A DNA stretch of 64,000 nucleotides from positions 62,001 to 126,000 of the forward strand of contig JBAJFE010000011.1 in assembly GCA_037903355.1 (NCBI GenBank). The letters run 5' to 3'. The DNA comes from Trichuris trichiura. Lineage: Eukaryota > Nematoda > Enoplea > Trichinellida > Trichuridae. The notes beneath the pieces are model-generated. The model was not told the DNA's origin and did not search any database. It saw nothing but the letters and a program-made list of their open reading frames with translations. The position numbers and the translations under genes are program-made. Positions 1 to 10,405 of the stretch are shown piece by piece (within the stretch, counting starts at the first letter, position 1; each line of letters begins with the position of its first letter).

Positions 1-1384
1 TAGTCCTCTTGGGTGATCGCATCGGTTGCGTGTGGCTTTGCACTACCGCACGGTCAAGCTGGTCAACTTTTTTCTCCCGAGCAAAAGCAGCTGTTTCGCG
101 ATTTGGTCATTTGCCCTTCTCAGGTAAGGCGTCGCTTGTTTCATTAATCCTTGCAGGCAAAGTTTTTCATTTTTTGCGCTTATGCGAACATCTGTTGTTC
201 TCATCGTTAAAGTTCTCAATGATTAATCGGATAGAGCCGTTTCAGCTTTCAAAAAATGATGCCGACGTTCTTTGGGCAGTTGTTGTATCGCTTGGCGGCG
301 AATGCGAACGTGTGCTCACAAGCCGAACAACGCATCTCGTCTGCACATCTCTTGCCAGCGTAAGCATCGTGATTTGCATTTAACGATTCGCAGGTTCCTC
401 ATGGTCGCTTCCGTACCGTTGCACAGGTGAAGTACCGCGTGGCCTCGGCTTGTGACAACATCAAAATCGTCATTCCACAGTGGGTGATTGACTGCGCATT
501 ATCGGGAGAAATGGCTGACGAGGCAAAGTACGATCCGAGGTTGTTTACCGAAGAGCAGAACGTTGACGAGGAGCGGGATACAAATGCAGCGGAGGCAATC
601 CAGAATTTGGTAGCTACTCTGAAGCTCGAAGCGCAGCAGTTAGACGAACATCACCAGACGAAACAGGCATATCAACACATGATTTCACCGTACGGCAGTG
701 GCTACGTAACGCCAGCTCCTATGGTTGCAGTTGTGCAAGAGCCAAACAGTCCTTTGGAACCGTTGGAACCCGGTCGTTTCCGGGATATGGTTGACAAGCA
801 ACAAGTTGTCGTTCTCCAACGGCATCAGTTTCAGGCAGTTATGGGTCAGACGCAGGGATCCCCTACGGCGCCGCATACTTGTGTGCCTAGCCCTAATGTT
901 GACAGGGACGCGTATGGAGTTGGTAACGAGCTCGCGACTCCGGTTCAAGGCTACGCTAGTTCACATACGGATATGAATAGCCCCCAAATGTCTCCGCGGC
1001 TGCAGGTACGAGGCATTTTAAGATGTTCACGGCTTTAAACGTTTTAATACGCATCTCAGCGCTTCTGGTATTCTCAAAACAGTCAGCAAGCGTTCTCACC
1101 GAACCCAAACCAACCATCCCCAGTTCATGTTGTGCATTCGTCATCAATGTCACAAGTTGTATCTTCCAATTTTAATCCTAGCGTTATGCGGCCATCAAGT
1201 GGCCAGATTGCTCGAATGGCATCACCGGAAGGTCAAAGTAAGTTACTCCTTTTGTTTAAGGCATGCTGACACTTTACATTATTAGGTATTTCTTCCGAAT
1301 CGAGCTTGTTGAGTCCTAGGCTAGAAAGTAGCCCTATTGGTAGTCCAGCTCAAGTGTACGCTATGCAACAGCAGCAGCAGCAGC

Positions 1385-1415
<31 letters not shown>

Positions 1416-4400
1416 GCAACAACAACAACAGATGCATATGTACGCCTCACAGGCGGATTATTACGGACAGGGCCGAAACGATATGTTCAAGCAGAATCAG
1501 GCACTCATGTACCAGCAACAAATGCAGCAACAATCACAACAACAGCAGCAACAGCAAGTCGCCTACAGTCAACGCCAAATGGAACATTCAGTTAGGCCAT
1601 ACGGTCAAGAACAGTTTGGAATTGGGCCCCAAAGTTACAGCATAAGTCAACAGCCGGTGGCACGGAGACAGCCGCCACCAGCAGCCGGAATTGCTCAGCA
1701 GCGTTTTTTGTCCAGTCAGGGCTATCCAGCAGGTAGTATTAGCGGGACTTATGGAAACGGTGTTGCAACACAAATGCAGCAGCCAAGAAGAATGATTCTT
1801 AACCGAAATGCCAATATGCAGCAGATGCAGCATATCCAACAACAAAGACAAGAGCATCTCCAGCAGCTTCAAATCCATCAGCAGCGTATGCAACAGCAGC
1901 AGCAGCAACAGCAACAGCGAATGATGCGACCACAAAATAGAATGCAATCCTCGTATGGCTCGATGCCATCGGCCGTGTGCCCATCGCCTATGAATTCATC
2001 GGCCGATTCGGCTCAACAAGCGCAAGGTAATGGACAGGCTGGTGGTCAGTATGTTGCCGCGGCGCACAGGGTTCAACAACAGCAAGTACCTTTTCAATCG
2101 TCGACTGGCGGTTACGTCATGATGCAACCTGGGCAGGAAGCGGCACCGCCTTATGCTCCTCGCGGTTACGCAACTTCCGAACAGCAGCAACACTACGCGT
2201 CAGTTAATCAAGGTACGAAACAACTTTATTATTCACTCAACTAACTTTCTATTTATTAAAGAGAGAGCAGGTTGAGTTAATTTTAATGATATTCAAAAAT
2301 TTAATAATTTTTTCTAGCATTGGCAGAAACGACTTTACCCAAAGAAGTTTAGCGTAAAACCTCTTTATGATGCATAGCCATTTTGGCAAAAAGGATTTTG
2401 GCTAAACTTCTTTGGGCTAAATTGTTTTAGCGAATGGTAGAAAAATTATTAATTTTTTGAATATCGTTAAACTTAACGTACCCGCCGAGGGATTTAAAAA
2501 TGGTTAACCATAAACAAGTAGGTGGTAGTTAATCATTAGGCGGCGAATAAGAATGACCGTTTCATCGAACTTGAATTCATGTTGCCAAACTGACGCTTGT
2601 TACGGTAGCGCAGAAAGTTTTCATTTTTTTTGCTTCGCGACGACTTCCGTTCGTTATGAAAATCGTAACTCCAACCGAGCCGTTGACATTGCCGTGCTTA
2701 AGTAATTGGACAGTCGATAGCATTTTGAACTTTTAAAAATCCGCAGAAATGTTCAACTTGGCGGCGCGTGTATGGGCAAATATTATTTTTAAACTTAAAA
2801 AACGCGTATACGCTATGAGCAAAGGCTTCCGTCAAGCGATATAACGCGATATGTTAAGGTTCCTACTTTCGAAACGCGTTTGTTTTTTTTCTCGTTCGTC
2901 TCCGACGCGTTTAAGCAAAGTATTCAGCGGTGGCGGTAAGTTATTGTGCAATTGTCAAGTTCATTCGACGAAAAAGTTTGCGAGCAACGCAAAAAGAGTC
3001 GTTGCGAAGTTAACTTTTCTTTCTGCCGAGCAAGTGTCAATTCGCGGGCAAAAATACGTAATAAAAGTGTATTTCCAGAGGCAATTTCTATTGATTCTAG
3101 TTGAATGCTTCCTTCCAACATGCGATATATTGGAACGTCCTTATTCGTCCCTCTAGCAGCGTGAACTACAAGAGGAAGCGTCGCCGTAACAGGCACTACG
3201 CATTTTCCTTATATAGCGCTGCTAAGTTAGCGTTGTCTCCGCTAACGATTGTGCTGTTGTCGAAAAAACGCGCCAGCTGTTGTTAGGAAAAATTCTGCTT
3301 AACCTTGAAGGTAAAATTTTTTGAATATTAAGTTTGAATTCCATTGCGTAATTGCTTGACATTCCGCCAAGCAATGAATTGATCGGCTAGCGCAAGGAAC
3401 AGATCGTATAAGCGAAGCAATAGTTGGCTGCCGCTGCTGTGAGTAAAGAATGCTAAATGCTACTTAGGATGTATCTATAGCTTACAAGCCAATTCGTTCC
3501 GCGTTCAAGCAGCCATTGCGCCTTTGGTGTTACCTTTGCAATTTGTCTTTGCCTGTAAGAGCGCGTGATGACTTGCGCTATCTGAAAGTAAGCAAAATAT
3601 ATTTAAGTAAAGAAGAACAGACAAAATGCAATGTCAATTGTTTGTACCAATATAGTAGTGTGCATGTTGAGTAAACTTTTGCGCTTTGGAGCACCAACAG
3701 TAGCAAGTAACGCAAGGTGAGTGAGTCACTTTCAAGTAGCAGAAGGTGAACGTGAATGAATGCCTTTCGATGTTCCGATTGTCTATGCTGACTGAACTCT
3801 TTTTTGATGTCACGTGATTGCTTGTTTCTTATCTTGATAGCATATCAAAGCGTTCATATCGCGACGAACACGGAGGCACCGTTTTGTCTAGCGACCGACT
3901 TTTCTATTACGTCTGCATTTCTCTACAGCATCTCATCGTACTTCTGTACGCTGCACATATGATCAGCAACTGTGATCTTAACTACCTATGCTTTTGACCT
4001 GATGCAGCAGTGAGTAGCTTTAAGAATTCCGCACCACATATCTTTACAACAACTACTGTGAATACTTAAGTTGCCGGATACTGCCAGTCTATTTACAACA
4101 TTGAAATTGTTTGCGTTTCGCTTTCATTTCTAGTCAGGTTGCATCAATTTCAAAAGGGAATACGATGAAAATAGCTAGAAAATCGGGTTTTTTGGCTTAA
4201 CTATATTTCTTGACGAATGATCACCTCATGACGGCAAAGGCATTATTTTTGCGTGGCGGCATTAGCGCGCTGACGATGGCCGAGGAGAGAGTGTCTTTAA
4301 TTTTCAGCTAGCGCGGCAGGAGGCGTGTTGAAACCTAGTTTTGCTTTGTGTTTCCGTAGCCGGCCTTTAGACGGCTAAATTTGTCCAGTTTGCGGAGAGG

Positions 4401-7400
4401 AGATAAGTAGAGTGGGAATTTTGATTTTCTTTATCTTCGGCCCCTTTGGAGGCGCTATAATGCGGTAGCCCAACTTTTCATCGCTCGTGTAAGCAAGCGT
4501 TCAAATATTCGCGTTCGCCCATTGTTGGCCAACTGAATTTCAGCGCAAATAGGAGTCGACCTTGTAAACCCTCTCTTTCATAACTTGTTTTGAGAACTGC
4601 TTTCCGCGTCGCCGTCATAACAACGGAGAGAATGCAGTGTCACTCCGTTTAACAGCTGTTGTCTCTGTTGTTAGGTGCGCTTGACTCCAGTACAGGAGCA
4701 GTGCGTCCCTGTGCTTCAACTTTCAGTTCAACCTGAAGTATAAGCAGTTTTAATAAAACGGCAAAATGGTAATATTGACAAGCGAAAAGTTGGCCCTGTC
4801 GCGCGTACACTGTGCACGAAGGAATGCAACTTTGCGGAAAGTTTCCAAGCAGCGTAAATAAATACGTTATGCGTTTGCGCGTGCGCCAAGTCGTTCCAAC
4901 CAGCGTCTCTTCGCAGTTTTTTTCTTTGAAGGTCGATAGAGACGCGCCATGATGATATCAGTTAGCGACTTGTGCCCTTTCCGGTTGGCGTTCTGCATGT
5001 CGCTCGATCTTAACCGTTTGACTGAATCCGCAGTTTGACATTTGTGAAGTTTTTTTTATCCTGGCCGCTCGTTGGCTTACCTTTTTCGTTTCTCGACTTT
5101 TCTTGTTTCAACTCCCACCGGATTAAAGTGCAATCGACGCGTGCTGTCTCGTCCATGTTTGATAAGAAGCGAGGAATTCAAATTTTCAAACGAGTTGTTT
5201 ACGCCAACGTGACAATAGCAAAGGAAGACGCAGAAAGGGTCGCCCTTATCCAATTCTTGTGTTCAGTGTATTGGCAGTCGCCTATGGACGACTGAGTAAG
5301 CGAACGAGCGCGTGCGCGCGCGCGCACGGTGTATTTGCGGTAATGTGGCAAGTTGAAAGGAATGGAGCGCTTTTGCACATCCGTTATGCTTGCGACAGAA
5401 CGAGCAACTTTAGACGTCTGAATATCCGGCCATCTCAACTGAGAAAAGTGTATTGCTCTCAACTTTCTTCATTGCCTTATGGTTTAGGCAATCGCTTTTT
5501 CTCGCCTCGAACGAAAATCCCGTACGCATTGGCGGAGACGTTTGGCGCAAACGCTTAAAACGAAGTAATGCTAACTATAAAGTTGATGAGCGCTTTCGTT
5601 GTTGCACTTACCGCCTTTAGGCTCCAATGTCCCTTTGATCGATAGCTCTTGTTCAGTTGGGAAAGTGACGCAGTATACATTGCGCCTGTTGTCTTTGCAA
5701 AAAGCAATTTATAGGTGGGCAAAAAGTCGGTTGCTTCGATTGAAACTGGTTGTTTTAAGATTTAAGGAAAAAGAGAGCGTTTACTCGCGCTGCTCTTCTT
5801 AAGCTGAACGAAATTGAGCAACTAATAGGGTGACAGAGCGCGCGGTGGGTAATGTTTCATCCGGAAGGACGGACGCGCAGGATCGTAGCAAAGTTTGTCC
5901 ACAGCTAACTTTGCGCCTTTTTCGTTAGGTGTCTCCATGAGTCAACAACAACAACAACAACAGTTCAACCAAAGGTCTATGCAGCAGCATCGTCCCGAAA
6001 GTGTTCTCCTTCAACAACAGCCAACGGCGCGAATAATGCCTTATCAACATCAAGCACCGCAAGCTAACAATGCAGGCGCTCGTCTGGTCGGTCACGCGGA
6101 GTCCCAACAGCGTATGCCGCCTTCCTATGGGCGAGTGGCAGCTACTCCAATGCAAGGTGCAGGTGGTGCAACGCCAATTCGAAATAAGGAACCAAGGCAA
6201 ATGGCCATGCAACAACAGTCAACATCTTCGTCGATGCCAATGGAACCGCCAACAACGTCGAAGCCAATTGTTCATTTCCATGGACACGATCCTCGTTTGA
6301 ATGGTATTCGCGTTGCAAGTTTGTTTTTTGGTCTCACTTTTGTTTGTTCAAGTACCTCCGGAACTGTGCCTGATTGGGTGCGTTTTCTTGATAGTAGACT
6401 ATGAACGTATATTGGACCAAAAGGAAGTGAGCGATTGGAGGATAGTCATTGCCCAGCATGGTGGCGACGTGGAAACATTGTACAGCGCCAAATGCACCCA
6501 CGTTGTTTGCGAATCGTTGCGTCATCCTGTTGTCCAGCAGGTATAGAATTTTACTTTCTGCCTTTGCGAAGGTTGCTTGACCATTTTTTAAAGGCTCTTA
6601 AGGACGGCAGACGTTGCGTTACGGCTCAATGGCTCAACGATTGTTTGGCTTGCAAGAAACTTGCGCCACCATGGAAGGCTGTGCATTTTCCGTCCGCCTA
6701 CGGCGAGAATAAGCCGTGCAAAAATCGCATCTTTTCCATAAGCGGTTTCAACGTCAGGGAACGTTCCTGCTTAAAGCAGATGATTATGGCGGTGGGTGCC
6801 CGCTACACCGCCTATTTTAGCAAGCTTAACCATTTGCTGATTGCCAAAACGTACGTCAATGTCGTCGATGAAGTCGGTTCGTTAAACCTTCGTTTTTGTT
6901 CAGGCTAAGCGGTCCAAAGGTGCTAAAAGCTTCCGAATGGAAGGTGCCCATTGTTAATCTCCAATGGCTGACCGAATTGTTCTTCGGGCAAACTGCCTCT
7001 ATGCAAAACATCAACAATCCCAAATATCGTCAATTCTTTTCAAAGGAGCTGTGTCAGCAAGCGAACTTCGACCCTTTTCGCATTGACGCCGCTGCTGCAA
7101 TGCCTCTGTTAATGAGTTGGTTTATTCGGCGGCTTGGTTTGTTCGTTGGATGTCGCTGATTCCTTTTGTAGACGCTTGGAGAGTTCCGGTCACATTTACA
7201 GCGGATACTTGGAAAGCAGCAGCAAAAAAACGTTACAAAATTGAGCATGACGACGGCAAGATATTCGTCTTTAAAAAAATCAGGTGCATTCGTGACCTGT
7301 TCAAATGTAACTGAGTAGGTTCATCTTTTTGTGCAGGTTGTCCCCTTCACCGGAAGACGACGGAGCAAATCGAATTGTTCGAGCCGACGCCAGTGACGTT

Positions 7401-8280
7401 AGAGTTTGCTTTACCGGTCTTTATCCAACCGAAGTGATGAACCTGGCAAAAGTATAGGCTGCTTTTGCCCCAGTGGTCAATAGTAACGGATCACTTTTTC
7501 TTTGCGCTGTAGAAAATTGTTTGGCTTGGCGGCAAGGTTGTTACCAGCGTACTCGATTGCACCCATCTAGTCACGGTTGACTTGAAACGAACTCGCAAAT
7601 TGTTGGAAGGTATAGCGCTTGGTCGGTATATTTTGACACCCCAATGGGTGCGTCAAAGCTACAAGCAACAGTCCTTTCTAGGTGACCATAAATATTATTA
7701 ATAACCCATTGCGACAGGATGACTATTGTTGGTCTGTTTGCTTGCAGAGGCGATGCAGTTCATCGTCAAGGATGAAGGCAATGAAAAATTTTTCGGCTTC
7801 AACGTAAAGTTGAGCATTTTCCGTGCTCGGCAAAAGCGTATGTTCGAGGTTGGAATACGAACGTTTACTAGTTGCCATTGTGTAGTAGCAAAACGCTTGT
7901 AGAAAATATTGTTCTATCTAACTCCAAGCGTCCAACCGCTGCCGTCCATACTAAGCGAGATTGTACAGACCGCCGGTGGTTCGGTGCTAAAGCAACGGCC
8001 CAGTTCAAAGAAGTTGCTTCAACTGAGGGAACAGGGCGTACGTTTCGTCATCATCACATGCGACAATGACTTCCATTTATGTCAAACACTTGTTCAAACT
8101 GGCATTGGTAAATTTGTATTCAAATTTCTGATCACTCGCGTTCATCCGTTTTCTTTTGTAGATGTACATTCCGCCGAGTTTATTCTAACCGGCATTTTAA
8201 GGCAAGAATTGGACTTTCAATCGTATCGATTGGAACCACGCTCCTTTGAATTGATCAAAGCGAACAAAACTGAGCAGTAA
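1..8280 (+). CDS. PAXIP1: PAXIP1/PTIP-like multi-BRCT protein (5' end outside window)
   Basis: BRCT-domain scaffold of the DNA-damage response and of KMT2-type histone methyltransferase complexes (known for the family). Exons by splice sites and phase: 4-123, 213-359, 394-1005, 1060-1237, 1286-2212, 5929-6303, 6353-6540, 6594-6850, 6904-7115, 7172-7283, 7337-7451, 7513-7681, 7748-7848, 7903-8107, 8162-8280; they join into one open frame of 1278 residues. BRCT repeats lie at the 5' end (1-540, with THLVC and WVIDC), the middle (6353-7280, with GCVFLIVDYER and NAWRVP) and the 3' end (7337-8280, with CTHLV, TPQWV and DVHSAEFILTG), matching the six-BRCT plan of PTIP. The linker is rich in glutamine, with 22 uninterrupted Gln at 1366-1431. 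One intron is 3.7 kb while all others are under 100 bp. Position 4 is probably an exon start just after an AG. The stop is the TAA at 8278-8280. Confidence 0.93.
2213..5928 (+). other. 3.7-kb intron of the PAXIP1-like gene
   Basis: The preceding exon ends in phase 1 before a GT at 2213 and the next exon resumes in phase 1 after AG at 5927-5928, so glycine is split across the junction and the frame is kept. I see no convincing coding exon, RNA gene or repeat array inside. A CG-alternating tract lies at about 5308-5326. The length is about 70 times that of the other introns of this gene, so it may carry regulatory sequence or an old insertion. Confidence 0.75.
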
Positions 8281-8412
8281 TAGTAGTAGTAATAGCTTGT
8301 TGACGCCCTGCCAACCAACGGCTAAGGCGTGAACTCTAATCGCTATTTGAAATTCTGATCTCAGCGATTCGAGCTCCTTGGCAGAGACAGAGAGCGAGTT
8401 GTTGTGTAGCGT

Positions 8413-8418
8413 TAATAA
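8413..8418 (+). terminator. poly(A) signal of PAXIP1-like gene
   Basis: AATAAA lies about 130 bp after the PAXIP1 stop. A pyrimidine-rich 3' splice acceptor follows at 8541-8550, 27 bp before the MZT1 start. Such spacing is typical of nematode operons, but the operon is inference. Confidence 0.55.
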
Positions 8419-8576
8419 AATGTGTGAATTGTCGTTCCATTCATTCTCCTTTTCTCCACTTTGCGTCGTTGCAAGTTCGACTCGCTGTTGCAGTCACGTA
8501 TAAACGTTGCTTCTTTAAAAACAGAAAAAAAAATTCCGTCGCCTCTTTAGACTGTGGATAGGACGTCTTGCTTTTT

Positions 8577-8939
8577 ATGTCTGCCGAAGCAGAGGAGGTT
8601 AACGGCACCGGAATCGACTACATTGAAAGTAGGGCTTTGCGCACGTCTTATTATGTACGAAGCTTATTGCGTACATTTAGAGGTGTACGAGTTTTCCCAA
8701 GTGGTCAATTGCGGACTCGACCGACCGACATTGTCGCTTTGCGTGAAATTATTGAAAGCGGGAGTAAGCCCGGAGCTGCTGGCAAATTTTGTCTTGGAAC
8801 TAAGAAGCTTTCGTCGAAATGAAAATGAAAGTACCACCGCCACCGTAAGCGCGACTGGCCATTGATATTCAATTTTACTTGTTTTTTTCTCGAAAATTTT
8901 CCTTTGCAGGCCGGGAACGTCAATCAAACCAAAAAATGA
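8577..8939 (+). CDS. MZT1: MOZART1 (mitotic-spindle organizing protein 1)
   Basis: Small gamma-tubulin complex partner that binds GCP subunits and recruits gamma-tubulin to microtubule-organising centres (known for the family). Model: exon 1 8577-8628, a 52-bp intron, exon 2 8681-8844, intron 8845-8909, exon 3 8910-8939, giving 81 residues; human MZT1 has 82. The diagnostic MOZART block is in exon 2: NCGLDRPTLSLCVKLL followed by GVSPELLANFVLELR. The first intron is needed to join the ATG at 8577 to this frame and has good GT/AG sites. Exon 3 adds only nine residues before a TGA. If intron 8845-8909 is retained, the same frame stops at 8863-8865 instead. The last 56 coding bases are also read in another frame by ANAPC11. 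A splice acceptor at 8541-8550 sits just upstream of the start. Confidence 0.85.
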
Positions 8940-9267
8940 TCAAAAATTGAATCTGCGCCCTTTGGAAACGCCGACAATACCGGCTGTTCGATTGCGTTCG
9001 AAAACTGACTTGGGTGTTGTCATTAAACGATGGGGTATTGCGTCCGAATGGCGATGGAAAACTGAAGAAGAGGTGTGCGGCATTTGTCGTTTGGCATTTG
9101 AAAGCCCATGTCCCGATTGTACCATGCCGGGAGATGATTGTCGCGTCGATTGGGGCACCTGCAATCACTGCTACCACAGACATTGTATCAACAAATGGCT
9201 TACGCGATCGGACAGTAGGGGAAGTTGCCCATTGTGTAGACAAGAATGGCGTCAACAGATGAGCTAG
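8819..9267 (+). CDS. ANAPC11: Anaphase-promoting complex subunit 11 (RING E3 subunit)
   Basis: APC11 is the RING-H2 subunit that carries the ubiquitin-ligase activity of the anaphase-promoting complex in mitotic exit (known for the family). Exons 8819-8844 and 8910-9267 encode 127 residues. The RING begins at CGIC (about residue 65) and shows CPDC, PGDDC, WGTCNHCYHRHC and CPLC, the APC11 signature rather than that of RBX1/RBX2. No ATG lies in frame in exon 2 before the RING, so the start must come from the upstream exon; the first in-frame ATG there is 8819 (8825 is a second choice). That exon and the intron are shared with MZT1 in a different frame. The N-terminal extension of about 40 residues is longer than in human APC11 (84 residues in total). 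The TAG stop at 9265-9267 interlocks with the stop of the opposing methyltransferase. Confidence 0.85.
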
Positions 9268-10299
9268 CATTCTTTCCTGCTCATTACAATAAACCATGGA
9301 AAAATAACTTCAATCGGCGTACGGGTGTTCGAGTTTGGAATTTGAGCCATCAACTGATCCCCAGTGGCTGACAACAAATCATTTCTACCGCCTTTACGGT
9401 TTTCGTACACTGTCATTGCGCTCCAGGATTTCAGGTAGGCAATAAAGTTTTCAATGAGCATTGTTCTACGCAAGCAAAGTTCGTCGTCGTCTCTGCATTG
9501 TGTTGCGCGACTATTTCAACGTTAGCGTCTTTTCAAACATATTTACCTGGATGACAGCCGCTTGCATGTTCTGTAAGGCATAGACACGTCGGCAAACTCC
9601 GTATCTACCAAATAGCGAGTAGCATTCCAGCATTGCTCTATGTGCAGCACATTGTACATCTAAAAAAGATTATCCCTATACGTCTTGGCCGGAACAAATT
9701 TGAGCAACACGCCTGTTCAAGAAGTCGATTAAGTCGAAGACCAATTTCAGGCTCATTACGATACGATAGTTTTGGTAACGTATAGCCGACTAAGGCTACG
9801 ACGCCATTTCTTCTTAACAATCGATCGCACTGATCAAACAATGCTTTAATGGGCATCCAATGAGCGCTCTGAATGCATGTGATCAATGTAGCTGACCCTT
9901 TACCAAAGGGCAGACAGGTCGCGTTGCCAACTCTGTAAAGCATGGGCGTACGCTAGAGAATAACAAGAACGACGGGATATTGATGCTTAAAGTTTTGGTC
10001 ATTGGAAAAATTAAATTTTTGCCTTGTAACCTGAATGAGACATTCTTCTCTTTGTTCATTTTGCTCGCCAACGTGATCATATCTGCGGAAAGATCAATTC
10101 CCACAACGCTGTTGAAGTATGGAGCAAACAGAGACGTGCTTTGACCCGTACCGCAACCGACATCCACGCAAAGAGGAAATGGCGGTTGCAGCCTTTCGCC
10201 AACAAAGCCAATCAGGTGATCAAGAACGCGTTTGCTTATTTGCGGTCGTACCGCTGAGAATACGTGGGCTATTTCGGAGCCCGCGAAAGGCGAAGCCAT
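9264..10299 (-). CDS. SAM-dependent methyltransferase, TMT1/Crg1-like family
   Basis: Class I methyltransferase; the substrate cannot be told from sequence. Exons on the minus strand: 10299-10031, 9932-9682, 9637-9547, 9465-9264, giving 270 residues with consistent phases (2, 1, 2). Motif I DVGCGTGQS is at about residues 46-54, VGIDLSADM follows, and LPFGKGSATLITC is the post-I region typical of the trans-aconitate methyltransferase-like family. The C-terminus YLKSWSAM and PIEVIFPWFIV also fit that family. The 44-bp intron 9638-9681 was chosen because it alone keeps the frame. The ATG at 10299 is preceded four bases upstream by an AG after a T-rich tract, a likely trans-splice acceptor. It lies only 106 bp downstream of DIS3 on the same strand, so co-transcription is plausible. 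Confidence 0.82.
9288..9293 (+). terminator. poly(A) signal of ANAPC11/MZT1 transcript
   Basis: AATAAA 21 bp after the ANAPC11 stop, inside the last exon of the opposing methyltransferase gene, so the two 3' ends overlap. Confidence 0.6.
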
Positions 10300-10405
10300 T
10301 GTGCTTGCATAAAAACAAAGCATAACAACAATGAAAGAAAAGCTTGGATAAAAATAATAAAGAAGCGTAGCGACAAAATTGGACACAGCTTTGAAGTGGC
10401 AAGTT

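Noticed and set aside
1588..1947. Minus-strand leucine-rich frame
   Set aside because: It is the reverse reading of the CAG/CAA polyglutamine region of the PAXIP1-like gene.
8577..8822. Continuous 82-codon frame from the MZT1 ATG
   Set aside because: After residue 17 it leaves the MOZART frame and encodes nothing recognisable; the 52-bp intron 8629-8680 restores the conserved protein.
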